Shown here piece by piece: positions 16,140-62,400 of a DNA stretch of 64,000 nucleotides. Origin of the DNA: Amblyornis subalaris (taxonomy: Eukaryota; Chordata; Aves; Passeriformes; Ptilonorhynchidae); contig JACAXG010000012.1 in NCBI GenBank assembly GCA_018881555.1, forward strand, positions 8,226,980 through 8,290,979, written 5' to 3'. Each line of letters starts with the position of its first letter. The stretch's first letter is position 1. Made by a program: the position numbers and the translations under genes. Under the pieces are notes generated by a model that was given only the letters and a program-made list of their open reading frames with translations, was not told the DNA's origin and did not search any database.

Positions 16140-19100
16140 TTAGCTGTCCCCGCAGCTTCCTTGTGGTGCCAGCCTCTGGCTTTTGCTTCGGGGTTTTTTG
16201 GAAGTCGGTGCACAGGAAAGGCATTTGTCCAGCGCACCAGCCTCGTCCTCCACTGCTGGCACGGAAAGCGTTATTTCCACGAGTGCTCGTCCCCAGCCTG
16301 GAAGCGGTGCCTCAGTCGCTGGGTAACCACGGCAGAAACAGCCGTTCTTCTGCATCTCAGTCGAGCTCTGACCAAGGCAGCACAGCCAAAGCTGCTCTTG
16401 GCTGGCGGTGCGGTGGAAACGCTCCTGGTGCTGTTTGTGCATGGGCTTCTCTTCACCTTTGGCTCCATTTAGTCTCTTGTTTGGCAAAACAACACAGTGC
16501 TCCTCTCCTGTGTTACTTGAAGTAGCTCCAAAGACTGCTAAAGGCCATGGGAGAGCCGCCGAAGTGTCCTGGCAGCACGTGCGCTCTGGCTGCCTGGAGG
16601 CACTGCTGCAGGTCCCCCACAGAAAGGCGCACTGCCTCCAGCCACGCTCCTCAGCTCCTGAGCGGAGCATGGGCGGTGGGGCAGGGGACAGCACATCTCT
16701 GCCCCATCTCTAGTGGCTCTGTGCCTTGGCAGCTCCCAGTGACACCACCAATGGGGCAAGGCCGGCCGCTTGAAGCTGGGAAGCCTAACCAGCTCCAGAA
16801 AACATCCCCACTCTTTCCCACAGGGACCAGCAAACCTGTCTGGCAGACAAAAGCAACTGTGGTTACATCTAAAAGCTGTCAATTTCAACTGAGTGGGTCA
16901 AGATTTATGAAAACCTCTGTGGAGGATCATTACAGGCTGCACAGGGATAGCAGAAAGTAAAGCTTGTTTTTAGGGTTCTGCTACTGTAGGAGAATGGAAC
17001 CCAAAATTTCACTTGCCCTAAACCAGTTCATACTTGTCTTATGGCAACTCAGACTTCTCCTCATAAACATGCCAGAACAGGTGTGATGATTCAGCTTTCT
17101 GTGGTTTTATGTCCTAAAGTGCTGGTCCCTTGCCACTACTCCTGCTTTTGGGAGTTTGAAATTGCTTGTGCTATTATCTCGATTATTTTTTTAATTATTT
17201 ACATTGGCAGTGTGGGAAAAGCAATGAGAGTGATTACACTTGAGATGAGAACTTTGAATGAGTTTTTGAGTCACACTGTGCCTAAACTACACCATCAGGC
17301 AAATAGAGGCAAACTCCCAAATGGCACAAAGCTTTCACCTCCACTTCCTGCACCACATGCCAGCCCTGGGATCTCAAACCAAAATGTGGAGGAGTGTGGC
17401 AGGGCTCCAGTGCTCCCAACTGCCTCCTTTCTGCCCCGTGATGAGTTTTCTTCCCCGGCAATATTTTATAAGACCAAGTGCCTGACTGAATAGCAACTAG
17501 AGTGAAAAAAGGCTGCACATGAAGATGTATTGTTCCCAAAGATGATAATGCAGTGAGTGCTTTTATCCCAATAATATGATTTTGTTAGTCAGATATCCCT
17601 GAATGTCTTTGGTGCCTGGTAGGTTCTCTATCAATCCTGCCCTGCTTCTCAGAAGTATTTCCCCTTCTTCCCTGATAAAGTTGCTTTGGCACTGACTTCC
17701 ATGAGCCTTAGACAGGAGATCAGAAATTACTTTGCAGATCATAACTGGATAGTGAAGCTATTAAAAGAGAAGCAAGTCCACTAGAGGTTCAGTAAGGGCC
17801 CTGATTCCCCATAATCATTCTAAGCCTATATTTACCTTCTCTTCCCCTTTCCATATCCATTTTCTAAGATGGAGTACCTGGGTATAATAGTGGCAGAGAA
17901 AGACACTTGGTTTCTTCTACCTTTCCTGACAGTAAAAGGACAAGGAAAACACAACAACACAGAATTACGGCCAAAACAGATGCCCAGACCTGAAATGCTT
18001 TTTCTCCCAGCAGGGCTAAAGCTCAGCACAGCAGTGAAGTGGTGAGAACATAGCCTGGTTTGGCTTTTGAGCACTGCAGAGGGCTGTAAGGACAGCTAAG
18101 CGGCAGATAATCTTGCAAAGTAGGAAACAGCTGATTTTAAGGTAAGCAAGAATGAGCTGAAGTATGAAGAAACACCAATTCAAGTCCATTCTTACCCCAT
18201 TAAACTACTTGATAGAGCAGGCATAATGTAGCCAATTATAAGTAAATCCCACCACAGATTTGGGTAAGCTGCTCGGGGTAATTAAGAAAAAGTGTTTAAG
18301 AGCAGGGGTCCTTGCAATATTTAAATGATCAAAGAATAAAGTAGATAAGATAGAAATGAGTACAAATTATTTTGAATCGATGTAATATAACTCTTTCTGA
18401 AATCTTCTCTTTGCTGCTTAGTATGTAAAATCCTCTCAGAAATGAATGTAACTGTTCTTGTGATAGTTCTGCAGACATTGGATGCACTGCATATCTGCGC
18501 ATGGATTTTGGAGACATCCATGATGGGAAAATACTGCATCCCTCACACAGTCTCTGGTTACCAAGGCAAAGGTAGTTATAAATAGAAACAATCTGGGTTT
18601 TTTTCAAACTCTATCTAGAAACCTGTGTTGTTGATAACCCTCTAACAGCAACGCCTTATTCCAAATGGTTCTGTTCTACATTTGTGTGGAAACTTCTGGT
18701 TTAATCTCTTCCTCCCTAAATAAACGGCAGCTATTTCTGGTTGTCATTCCACTGAAATATGAAAATTGTCTTGGTAGTAAAGTTTGGACAAGTATCTGTT
18801 TTGCTAAGAGCTTTCATCAACCAAATGGACAAGAGCTAACACAAAGCTTGGAGGAAAATCCAGAAAAGAAAGCGGTCTTTCCCCTTAGGTATCACTTTAA
18901 GTGGCCATTCAAATGATTTAACAGGTTTTACATTTTCATCTCCACCAGTAGCTTCCAGATTCTCCGCACCAATAAAATAGATGGGGTGGTGAATCCCTTA
19001 CTGTTAAATACAAAGGGAATAAAGCAGAGATTAATTTGGCTGATGACAGCTTGCAGTTGCAGAATCAAGACAGCCTCAGCTTGAACTGATTTGGATCATC

Positions 19101-20165
19101 TTTGAAACCGATACGGTGAATTAAAAATAAAGACTCAAGTTTCTGCAGAAACTGATGGGTTATCAGTAGACCTTACAGCTTGCTGCTTCTGCAAGGTTCT
19201 TGCAAAAAATGTGAAATACTGAAATAAATGTATGATCTGGTCTAATGTGTCAGTTCCTTTACACATAGAGTTACATTATCAATGGAAGTAATGATCAAAA
19301 ATATGAAGATATATAATTTCATAAGTGCTTGAGCTAAAACACAGGAAGTTTCTGGAACCTCTGAAAAGGGAATTGTTCCCATCAGTAACATTCATGCCTT
19401 CAACCTTGCATCTTGATGAACAGTCACATATGATCACCACGTTTATTAAAATGTCTTGTTACAGAAAGATCACTTCAATTTTAGTGGAATTATGTGACTG
19501 AGCTCTCAAAGGCCTTGGAGGTCTGAAAGCTGACACTATTTTGAAGTTTTAATTAAGGAACAAAAAGCAAATTGAGTAAGCTCTTCTTCACAACCAACCA
19601 CTGGATTTCCAGCTGCACTTCATTTGCTGGAAACCTCCTCCCACTTTCAGATGTTCACAGACCTACAGCCTTACCCACATGTCCAGCTGCTGAACTTCCA
19701 GGCCACAAAATGCCACATGTCGGGTCTTGGGACAGGAGGGTCCATAACCCATGGAGTGAGACTGACACGTGAGCATACCTGTGTGCACCCTGGGAAGAGC
19801 TGCTCCAGCAGTGCTCCCAGGAGCACAGGGCTGTGCTGGGGAAGCAGAGCAGACATGGGGCAGGGAAAATGCTGCAAAAACCTCCCTTTTATCGAGTCTG
19901 AGTATGGATCTAGAGACTCAACATTAGGTGGACAAATTTATGATGTGCTCTATAGGTGCAGTGTTATGCAATTGGAGAGGAAATTACAGTGCAAGCAATG
20001 CACCATATTAATTTAAAACTAGTTAACAACAACTACTTTTAGAAAATTTTTAAATTCTGTGGACATGCAGACAACAGCTATAGCATTCATATAGATGCAA
20101 AGGCATCTGCCTCAGTGCAGACGTTACCCTTTTAAAAGCAGGAAGAATCCAAGTATATGAAAAAT

Positions 20166-20175
20166 GGGGGGGGGG
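20166..20175 (+). repeat. G10 homopolymer
   Basis: Ten consecutive G residues in otherwise AT-rich intergenic DNA. Confidence 0.8.
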
Positions 20176-23100
20176 TGTTAGTGTTATTTGCAATGGTATT
20201 GTCAATGTTTCTCTTCTTGAGTCCTTAGAAAGAAAATCCTTCAGACAATGGAGAGGATGGAAGAGTCGAGTCTAAGCAATTTCAGGTACCTTAAAGCTAA
20301 CAGGAAGGGCCTGTTAGCACCACCTTCCAGGCTTTGGTGGCCTAGGGCCGGAATTAAACCTGCAGTTTACCCTAAACAAACTTGCTGCAGGACTTATACA
20401 TGCACAATTAGACTTTTCTGAATAAAGTCACTATTCATGTTAATGTTTGTGTTAAAATACTGAAAAGCATTTTCCTTTTCCGCATAAGAAATTTGTATCC
20501 ATGACCTGCAGTAAGAGCTCTTTCTAATACTTGATAAATCAAAGTGGTGTTTCTGCCAGCCCTCTGCCCAAGAGCACCCAAAGTACAGCTTTGCAGACCT
20601 CCATCTTGGCTCCAGCACATCTTGAATTTTCTTCTCAGGTACTGAGTCTCCATTACCTCTACCGTAGTCTTTATAACTGTCAAGCTGGTTTCATTTTACC
20701 GTAAGACAAAATGATGGTAGGAGCAGAAAAGAGAAGCTAAGACAAAACAAGGTTTACTCCCACATGCTTGTGCTGCTGGTATCCCTGCAGCGATCCAGAT
20801 GCTCACATGCCAGCCAAACAGCCTCTGCATTGCCTGTAATGACGTCTTAGATTTCAGCAGAGGCAAAAGGAGGGATTTAATCAATGACAGGAGCACTGCA
20901 GTCTGCTTATGCTATAGAACACAGGCTCCCCTCACTGCTAGCCAAGCAATACAGGAGATTTAATAGTGTCTGAAACTTTAGGGCGACTAAAAATCCACCT
21001 TGTGTCTTCTGAACAACCTCATTGGTTACTTTTCCCCCCAAAATATTGGAATATTCTATTTCCCTAACTACTGTTTTGCTCTGGGATTTTTCCCTTAAAT
21101 GGCTGTGGCCTTACTTTACTTGTCAGCTTCAAAAGACATCACACGTGCAACATTTTTGTCCTGTCAGCTAGCAGTGGTTTGCAAAACAGGATGCCTATTT
21201 TTCCCCCCATTATTTGCAAGTGAGACACACAAGTCTGAGCTTTTGTTTTCAGTTGGTTATACAGGTTCAACCTGGTGATTCATTCTTCCTGCAGCTACAT
21301 TTCCAGGAAAAGACAAAGCCCTGGCTCTTCTCCAAGTTATCCAAGTAAGATCAGAAAGCACTCCTTCTCCCACAGCTGGGACACTTTCTAATAAGGGATA
21401 AATTGAACAAAACACATCCCAGAGCTGGTGTCATGGCCCTGCAGACAGGCAAGTAGGTGCACGGCCTTGGAAAGGCATGTGCAGTACCAAGTCAGGTGAA
21501 GATAACAGCAGAGTTTACTGGATTTAAGATTCTTGGCCCTGTGAAGCACAACCAAGAATGTGCAAGGAACCATTCTCCATTTCTGAGACTGATGATGACT
21601 GTGAAGCTTGGATGGCTTACAGAAAATCCTGCAATTTAATTTCAAGCATTTTAGAAGACTCTCATCTTCTTGTTGCAGTTGGTGTGGACAAGAACATGCC
21701 CTTCGAGTTGGGAATTTTTCAAGAGTTGTTACTCATAAAGAAGCTGGTAACTATGGTTTCAGATGTCTCCTCTTAGGGATACTGCTGCTCACAGATGAAG
21801 GGAAGCCTGCTTTTGCATCATGAAGCAAAGGACTACAGGGTTGTGTGGTTGTGAATGCAAGTGCTGAGCTTTCAGAGAGGGACTTAAATAAAAACCTGCA
21901 CAAATCTGCCTACAAGGAACCATCACAGGAAATGTAAAGACTTGTCTGAGAAGTGGGGTTCCTTTGAACACAAGCAGACAGCAGCTCACATGTACTGAGC
22001 AAATGGGCCAAGTAAAGAGACAGAATTACCTCCCCCTGTAAGCCCACAAGCCAAAACACAGCTGGTAGCACTAATATTAGTCCTGTCAAGCCTGGCAGTC
22101 TTCATTTATTATGCATTCTGCGAATAATTATACATATAGTTAAGCTTATAGCTCAGAAGCTGCATTTAGTAGTTGGCAGGGCATGCTCCTCACTGGTATT
22201 GCTCCTCTGACCTCATTAGACTAACATGAGGGAGAGTCTGGTCCTTTGTATTTTCAGAATAAACCATAGGTCTTTTTAATCCCTGCATATCAGGAATAGA
22301 GGTCACTACTCCTTCGCCTGTCATCACAATCTGATGTAGGGCTGGTTTTAGGATGCTGTCTGGCCTTCCTTAAAGGCTGTATGGAGTTCTCCTGGATTTT
22401 ACAGCAACTTCCCCAGAGGGCTTAAATTAGGATTCATTTCCCACATTTTTGAAAGTTGCTTTCCCTTTTGTGAAAATTAAAGCATGAGGAGGGGTTGCTG
22501 CCCACTGGGTACCCTGTTCAGAGAGAAGGGGCGGTAACTGAGAGTCCCAAAGCACAGACCTCTCCCAGAACAGGACAAAAAGGGGTTGGATCCCAACAGT
22601 CTGTAGTAAGCTATTTTCAGCTTAGGCATTCATGATTGCCAAGATCTGCCATCCAAAATGCCTACTTATGCAAAATATGGAACTAGGTATGTGCTGCCCA
22701 CTGTACATCAAAGTAATTGATTTTTTTAATAGTGGAAACTGTCTGATGATTCACTGGGGTAAATCAAGCAAAACAGTAGAAAGATGAGACAGAAAATAGG
22801 AAGAGAACCAGGACCAGTAATAAATCATGATAGAGGGTATTCAGTGTATTGCTATAGCAGTAAGTCAATAGAGTGCTAAGCTGCATAAATAAAAGATAAT
22901 GTGTTTCATTTCTGCAGGGTGTTGCTCAGACTACACCTATTAACAGGATCCCCTGGTTCTGCAGAAAATACGCCCCGCAACAGGTTTTGTCAAATTATCC
23001 TGCTAAATGAGATCTGTATTAAGATTTTAACAGTTACTTTGCCAAAAGGGAGCAGGAAACGAATATTCCTCATCACTGCAGCTAAAGGAAAACATGCAAA

Positions 23101-23950
23101 GATATGGAAAATTACTGGTGTACTGAGGTATGTGGAAGCAGAAGCTTAACTTCTCCTGGAATGAGATGGAGGTGGGACAGTCTGCTGTTTCTGTGACTTC
23201 CAGGGATTAAAGTCAGCTTCCTCTTGCTTAAGACCTACATGAATAAGGCTACACAGGGAAAGAGACTACTGATTTCTTTCTTCCCTCTGAATGTTTGTAT
23301 AAATCCTGACACTCTACAACAGCACTAGAGCGGGGGAAGAGCAGCCTTCATCTCTCCCCCTTTGCAGCATTACACACTGAGAACAAGTATGAGACCCACT
23401 GGGAGGCAGAAGAACGAAAACCTTCATGTCCAAATAGCAGTTGAGGCATGTCACATACTCCAGCCACTCCAAGTTCCCAGCATTTTTCATCTATTGGCAC
23501 AAGTATGTGGGGTTTTGGCTGTTGGCCCCGATGGCTGGGTCCTGGTGCTCAGCTGCCTGGTGCGCCACTCTTGCTCACTTCCTCACCCTTGAACAAGGAT
23601 TTTCCACTGCCCAAAACCGCAGCTTTAGCAAAGGATTCCCTTGAGGCTGCTCCAAAGGCGAGAGCTAGCAGAGGTCACAGCTTGCTGCTGGGATCCCACA
23701 AGGCACTTGCCGTGGCTGAACCTCTCTCTGCTGAAGCCGGGAAGCCCCATGGCACACACACTGGCATGGCTGCAAGGAACAGATGGACTTCGTTTTAGAT
23801 ATGGACTCTCAGCATTGCTGCTGCCTGGCTGAGATCTGCAGATTTGCCTGTGACTCCTACTACTGCTCTGGATGGAGCAGCTCACCTCCATCGGTGTGGA
23901 ACCACTGGAAGGGGCCCACCAGTGCAGCAGGAGTGCAGCTTGCTCAGCTG

Positions 23951-24000
23951 CTCCTGCTTTTGAAAATAGTCAGCCTCTCCTGCTTTTGAAAATAGCCAGG
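23951..24000. repeat. 26-bp tandem duplication, two copies
   Basis: The unit starting ctcctgcttttgaaaatag begins at 23951 and again at 23977. The second copy differs by one base (tcagcc versus ccagg near its end). It looks like a recent simple duplication in intergenic DNA. Confidence 0.85.
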
Positions 24001-25939
24001 TGCTAACAAGTGAGGCAGGGTATTGCTCTTCTGGTGCAAGAATAAATTACCAGTTTTCATATTAAATAGTGCAGATGCAAGCCAACTCTTATTCTTGCTC
24101 GAGAATTAATTACTTCACTAAATCACGCCAACCCTCCAGCTTCTTCTCTTCCCCCACCATCCTCTCAAAAAAATCAGTGGGTGCAAAGCCAGAGGGAAGA
24201 AAACACCAATCTCCGAACGGCTATTTTGTGTGAAGCCCCTTTTGCCCTCCCTGACTTAGGTCAGTCTCCTGTTCCGCACAGTGGTTAGCCCCTGGTCCTT
24301 CCTAGAACTGGGAGTAGGACCGGCCAGCCTACAGCTTTCCAAGCAGAGTGCAGAGGCTACAGACGGACATTGGGCTGAAGTGCTTCAAAAAGTGCTGAAA
24401 GCAAATCTTCCCCACGGCCCTCGTGTAATCCACAGTGAGGTCAGATTCCTCTGGAGTAACAAGGCTTTGCAGACTGTCAGTCGGTAGCTTATAGACAGGC
24501 TTAGCTAACGCAGTTTAGAGAACTTGCTGGTAAGTGAAAAGGTATAATTCATCAGCCTGAGGGAATAATCCTCATATAAGACTATAAATAATTTGGTTTG
24601 TCCCTTTATTGTGCCTGGGATTAAGTTGTACAGATTCTGGAAATGCAGCATCTGTGACTTCCTCTCTTCAAAGAAACTACACGTGGTTTGCCTGAAAACT
24701 GTGTTTGTCATCACATGGGAGACACAACATTAGGATTTTTCCTACAAAATGGAGTAACCCCCCGAGCCTCAGCTATCTTTGGAGTAACTGCCAGCACGAT
24801 AACAGCGTTTTGTAATACTGTTAGTGTGTTCTTCAGTCTTCTGCAGAGCCATTCTTCTTATCAGGGGTCAGAGTTAACTTTTCGTAGCGATAGTGAGGTG
24901 ATCCACTGCAGAACGACGCATGTTTGTGTTTATCTAGGCCTCTGACTGCTGTGGGTATCTCGCCCTCTAATCCATCTTCCCTGGAGTGTGTTTGAACATT
25001 CCAGTCCTCTGAGACGCTCTCACGTAGGTGAAACTCACCAAGCAAAAACGCAGTTGCTGGGAACTTTCAGTGGTGCCCCGTGCAGTGCCCCCTTCCCGGA
25101 CTGCTCGCAGGCACCGTGCACAGCGGCGAACCGAGCGCCCAGCGAGCGGCGGGACGCGGCATTGCCGGAGCTCTGCTGCCCGAGCTCCCTTAAAGGCTCC
25201 AAAAGGGAGGGCGACAAGCCGGCCAAGAGCTGCTCGAACTCGCAGGCGCAGCGCCGGGGCTGCCCGCAGACCCCCGCTCACTGCTGCGCGCAGCCGCGGC
25301 GGGAGAGCCGCCGGGACAGTACTGACGTTATCGCTATGTTCCTGCACGGTGCAATCGCTGCCGTTGTTTCCTCGCTATCCCGCAGTCCCGCGGGGCCGAT
25401 TCGGGGCCGATTCGGGGCCGCCGCTCCCGCCGCTCCCGCAGCACGTGCCCGGCCGAGCAGCTCGAGCCCCCCCCACAGTGGGCGGGGCCGAGCGCGCGGC
25501 ACCGCCGCCGAGGGGGAGTGGCCGTGGAGGGGTGGCAGCGGCCCCGCGGCCGGCAATTCGTGTGCGCGTGCGCCTGGGGAAGGCGGGGCGGGAGAGGAAA
25601 AGTCAGGGGAGGGCGCGGCGGCGCCGGTCGAGTGACGAACCCCGCGCCCATTGGCGAAGCGGCCGTCACGCGGCGCCGCTGCGGGAGGCGATTGGATGGG
25701 CGCGGGGCGGGGCCCGGCCCCCTCCCCGGCGGCCGCTCGAGCGAGGCCCGTGCTCGCCGCCCGCAGGAGGCGGCTGGGCGGTCGCGCGGCCGTGGGGGCG
25801 GGCGGGGCCGCGCGCGGCCGGGGCGGGGGCGGTGGCTCTGAGCCCGCCCCGCGCTCCGACCCGCCCTGCGCCCGCCTCCCCTCCCCCGGCCCAGCCCGGA
25901 GCCGCGCAGCCGGGGCCCGGCGGGGGAGCTCCGAGCTCC

Positions 25940-57822
<31,883 letters not shown>

Positions 57823-59460
57823 GGAGAGAGAAACGTGCAGCACCATGAACCAGCATCCCTATGAAACGGAGGAATACCACCACTCCATGCACACAAGCCA
57901 GCGGTGATGGTGTCTTCCAGCAAGAGGAAGAGAGGAGGGTGAATTAGCCAAGGGAGCCCAGAGCTTGAGGAACATACTTGGTGCAAAAGACAAGACCTTT
58001 GTCGAATCAACTCTCTCCTCCTTCTAATGTATCCAGAGGTGCAAAAACAAGTGTATCTCCTTCTCTCCCCCACAGATGTTTGCTTACTATGTAGGCCTAT
58101 AGCTGTGAACTCCTGAGGTTTTTAATAATAAGTAGTTTTAAATTTTAGAATTTAAACACTAACCACATGACTATAGTTACAATGTTCTTCCCTCCTCTCC
58201 CCTGTCATCCAGAGTCTCACTGCATTTGTATTTCAGGTCAATGCAGTGTTAACAAAAACAACACATGGGACTCTTAAAGTATAAAGCCACTCTGGAGCTG
58301 AAAACAGTAGCATAGACACGTGTTGATGGCTTTTCCCTGGTTTGGCTACTAAAAGCTGCTATTATTGGTGATGTGTTCATACCAAGAAGCTGCCCAGCAG
58401 GAAGGAATTCCAACTCTGCACCCACAACTTCACTCCAGTAAAGATTGTCAAAAGACTTTGAATGTTTTGACTGGGAGCAGAGATATGGTTTTATGTATTG
58501 TTAAAATGTATAGGGTCCATGCTGCATTTCTTGTGAATTATGGTGCTTCTCTCATTTTCTAGTACTTCTATTGCTCTGGAAGAGATGTAATCTGTGTATT
58601 TTTCTGAGGCATTGAATGAAAAAGTTGGTCTGGAAACATCATCACCATCCCAAACAGTGTAGCAATCCAGTGGTGAATGGCGTGTGTGCAGCACTGCTTC
58701 TCTGAGTTCTACTGCAGATCTCTTGTGCTATATACAGTGGGTTCCTAAAGCTGATATTGTGCATCCATCTGGCTCTCCTTGGGTTTCAGTTTCCTGGGAG
58801 AAAGTTACATTCATAATGAGACAATAATGAGTTTGAGAATCCTGGATTACCTGACAGGGTAGATGGAAAACTATTGTGTTCAACTGAGAATTATCAAAAA
58901 GCTTTCTATAAACTTTATTTTTTTTTCCCAAAGTGAATTTTATCTTGTGCAACTGCTCTAGAGGCTTGGGGTTTGCTCTTTCTGAGACTTTGGAACAGAG
59001 CTTACTTTAAAGCTCTGAAACTGAACTCTAAACAGGATAAGTATTATTAGACTCTTCCTGTTACAAGTCGTTGTAGTATCTTCCCTTCTTGGATCCAAAC
59101 AGATTCTAGGCAGTGTGTCCTAGGAGCAGATCTCCCTCCGACTGACACGGGTTTTGTGCACTTCCTCTTACAGCCAAGGCCCAGAAACTTACACTGAACA
59201 ACAAGTCCATCTGCCTTTGGGTGGGGGGCTGTGTGAGTGCCACCATCAGTTTGGCTGCACTCAGCTGTTCAAATGATGCATACAGCCTTTTGCAGTATGC
59301 AAATATGCCAGCCCCTGGCTCCCAGATCCACGGAACTTGGCACTTCAGGTATTGATCACAGTTGAATTTTGAAAATAACACTACATCTTCAGGTGGTTTT
59401 CCTTTCTCATGTTTGTATTAAAAGAAAAGCTAATAAACTCTATTTTAATTAAAATTAAAG
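57823..59460 (+). other. CCNYL1: CCNYL1 3' untranslated region
   Basis: About 1.6 kb from the stop codon to a good polyadenylation site. The AT-rich 3' end, the hexamers at 59417-59437 and the GT-rich sequence just after 59460 fit a single terminal site. The minus-strand 139-codon frame at 57654-58073 overlaps the last exon and is considered a shadow. Confidence 0.7.
59432..59437 (+). terminator. CCNYL1: CCNYL1 polyadenylation signal (AATAAA)
   Basis: Canonical AATAAA, preceded by ATTAAA at 59417-59422 and followed about 25-45 bases later by GT-rich sequence (ggtgaagggtgtcttttgt). Cleavage would fall near 59450-59460. A further AATAAA near 59708 could give a slightly longer form. Confidence 0.7.
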
Positions 59461-62400
59461 GTGAAGGGTGTCTTTTGTACAGCTGTTGGATTCACTGCCC
59501 ATCAAAAAAGGAAAAAAAAGGAGGGAGAAACCCCAGTGGTGTGTGTTAAGGCCTCTCCATTCCCCACACCAGCCTATCACCTTCATTTTGTTGTGATGAA
59601 TTGGGAATGTCTGGGAGCAGGCACCAGAGGTCCTGGGAGTGATGCAGCCCTGTATAACTGCCTGGCTCTTAACATATGGCCTTTGGATTTAGAACTTGGG
59701 CTGCTCAAATAAACCACTCACTAACAGTTTCTTTGCACTTAAATGGCCTTTAAGTAGGGCCAGTCTCTGGAGGCGATTTTATGGCTTTTAAGTTCTCCCT
59801 TGAGGAGCACTAAATTGGAAGCTACAAGTGACCAGCTCCTGGATTGACTTGTGACCTAATTGCTAATGAGCTTTGCTTCCCTAGGCACTGCCAGGTGCCT
59901 TCAGCTGTGTGGGATCAGTCTGGTGCACTTTGCTGTGGAGCTGCTGCAAACGCAGCCTCTCACTGTGAGCTGCCCAGCAGAGACTGGGGGCAGTCGTTTA
60001 CCTTTTTTGCCAAATGACATGGAGACTCTTCCTGCTGATCTGGATGGCAGGTGAATGACAACTCAAGCTGATGGCTTCTTCTGCAATATATCCTGCAGGA
60101 GATGGCTGCTCTGAACTTAATTTTGATTTGAAGCTTACCTGGCTTTAGTTTTACTGTAGCCCAGAGCACATTATCAATGGAATTTTGATTCATTCAGCAG
60201 ATACTAAGCAGGCCTGAACTACAACTCAGCTTCCTAAGAGGGAAAAACCAGCAATTCTATATACCATTCTCATCCCCCTATAAGAGTTAGATTCTGGAAA
60301 ACACAGCTAGTGTATTTCTTAGCTAAACAAAAAAAAATAAACCATACAGCTTCCCTTTTGAAGTGCTGAATAGTAATAGTGTTTCGGAAGTAATTACATT
60401 TAGGTGGTTCTGCTGGACAATGAACTGCAAAGGAATACCCTCAAATTTGCACTACTCTTTATATGCTGACACCGCTTTTCTCAAAGAGGCAAAGGAAAAG
60501 AAAAATTTCAATCATGGTTAGAATACTGGAATTACAAGACTGTTACCTACCTCTGCTCCCAGGGAAGAGCAACTGGCTACAGGATCCATGTACCTTGTTT
60601 TTCTTAACCCAACAGCTGAGTAATATTTAATCTATGTTGAGGTGACCTCTGCCTGCTTTGAGTTCCAGGGTAGCACTCCCCATCTGCCAGTAGATGCTGT
60701 TTGCAGAGACAATAGCTGTGTTACAGCCCAGCAAGAGTAATGTCAGCACCAACCAGCCTAACGGGAGCAGTGCGTGTTAGCAGGCAGCAGGGCAGGAAGC
60801 CATGGAGGTGTTCATGGCCTACATGGGGCCCTTGGGCTCCAGCAGCCACTTCNCTTTGTGTACAGGGACTCTGTATTTTGTTTCCAAGGGAATTTTATGA
60901 GAACTACTTCAGTGTGGGTTTGGCAGTTAAGAGGACAGGCACTTGAGGGATGGAATAAATGTCAAGACCATTGCTTCTGGATAAGCGTATAGGTGTCAAG
61001 CATACCCTGAGCAAGCAGAAGAGGACAGAAGAGCCATTGAGGTGAGAGCTTGCACAGGGGTTGGCAGGCATGCTGGGGCAGGGTGAGTTGCTCTGTTCAG
61101 AGCTCAGCACTGGGCAGGCTGCAGCCTCCATGTTGTCCTGGGATTTCCCACAGTAGTGCAGGACAATGACATAGAACTGGCATTCCATATTGTTACCTGG
61201 GAAAACTACACTTGCACCAAGTAAGTTGTTTGCCAACATACAGTGAATTACTGGGTGCTGCCAAAGTGACTGTAGTACACTTAGTAACACCCACCCACCC
61301 CGCAATGGACTAGCAAAAGAGCGTGTAACTGGCAGAGTATGGGCCTGTTTGTCTTAGGATCAGGAAAGTCTCAGGCTGCCTTCACACACAAGGCATTTTC
61401 TAGGTGAAAGAACCACTTTGGCTTCTGATCTATGATATTAAAACCTCTTTGAAAAGCCACATGGTCCCCATGCTATGAGACACTGACATTCCCCATGCCA
61501 CCCAGCCTGAAATTGTGCTGTATTTGCACTGTTCAGCCCCAGGGAAGCCTCAAGGCTTGCCTAAGTTGACCAAGCAGAATCTGGAGAGCCCAGGAGAGAC
61601 ACAGCAGCACAAGCATTAGGCCAGCTGTGTGGGATCACATGTGTGCTCACAGGAACAGTCCTGCAGGTGATTCACACGGCTGCTTGCAGGAAAGGCCGTT
61701 CCCTTGCTCGGAAACAGTGGCTTGAGGTAGGCAGTGCATGGCAGCGCTGCCAAACTCCTGTTTACTGAGGAGCTGAGGACACAACAGCTTCCTGGCAGGC
61801 AAGACTGACAACAAGGCTGCCAGGAAGGTGCTGGAGTGACTTCTGGGACCAGGCAGTGAGTGTCCGCAGCTCCTTGGGAAGAACCTGATGCTGAGAGGGT
61901 ACATGCCCCCTCCACACCCCAAAATTGTTGCCCTTCAAGAGATAGGATCAGTGCAATGGTGCATTTTGCCTGTACTTGAGCATGGGGGGGCAGCTCCCTG
62001 CAGAATCAGATGAGTCAGGCTGTGGGACTGTCAGGTTTATCACCAGGTGCTGGAATGCTGCTTCCAGGTAAGAGATCCTATCTGGTGGGACCTGGTGTGT
62101 GCCTACACACCTAACTAGATAGCAGAGTCCTGCACCATTAGTCACCACGGAGCCAGCCTTAACCCCTTGCTGTCCCTCCTAAAGTGCTCCTCCCAACAGG
62201 AGAGGTCGCACAGCAGATGGCAACACGGCCACCCAAATGGGCCGGCATGCAGCATCCTGCTTGGCTAAGAGCTGTCATCTGCTTGGGCTGAAGAGTATGA
62301 AAGGGCAGCTTTTCTGGGCCTGATCTCAGCGCGGGGCGGGGGACACACACTGTGCAAACTGCAGAACGCCAATAAAAGTTGATTGTTAACCCTCTTTTAG

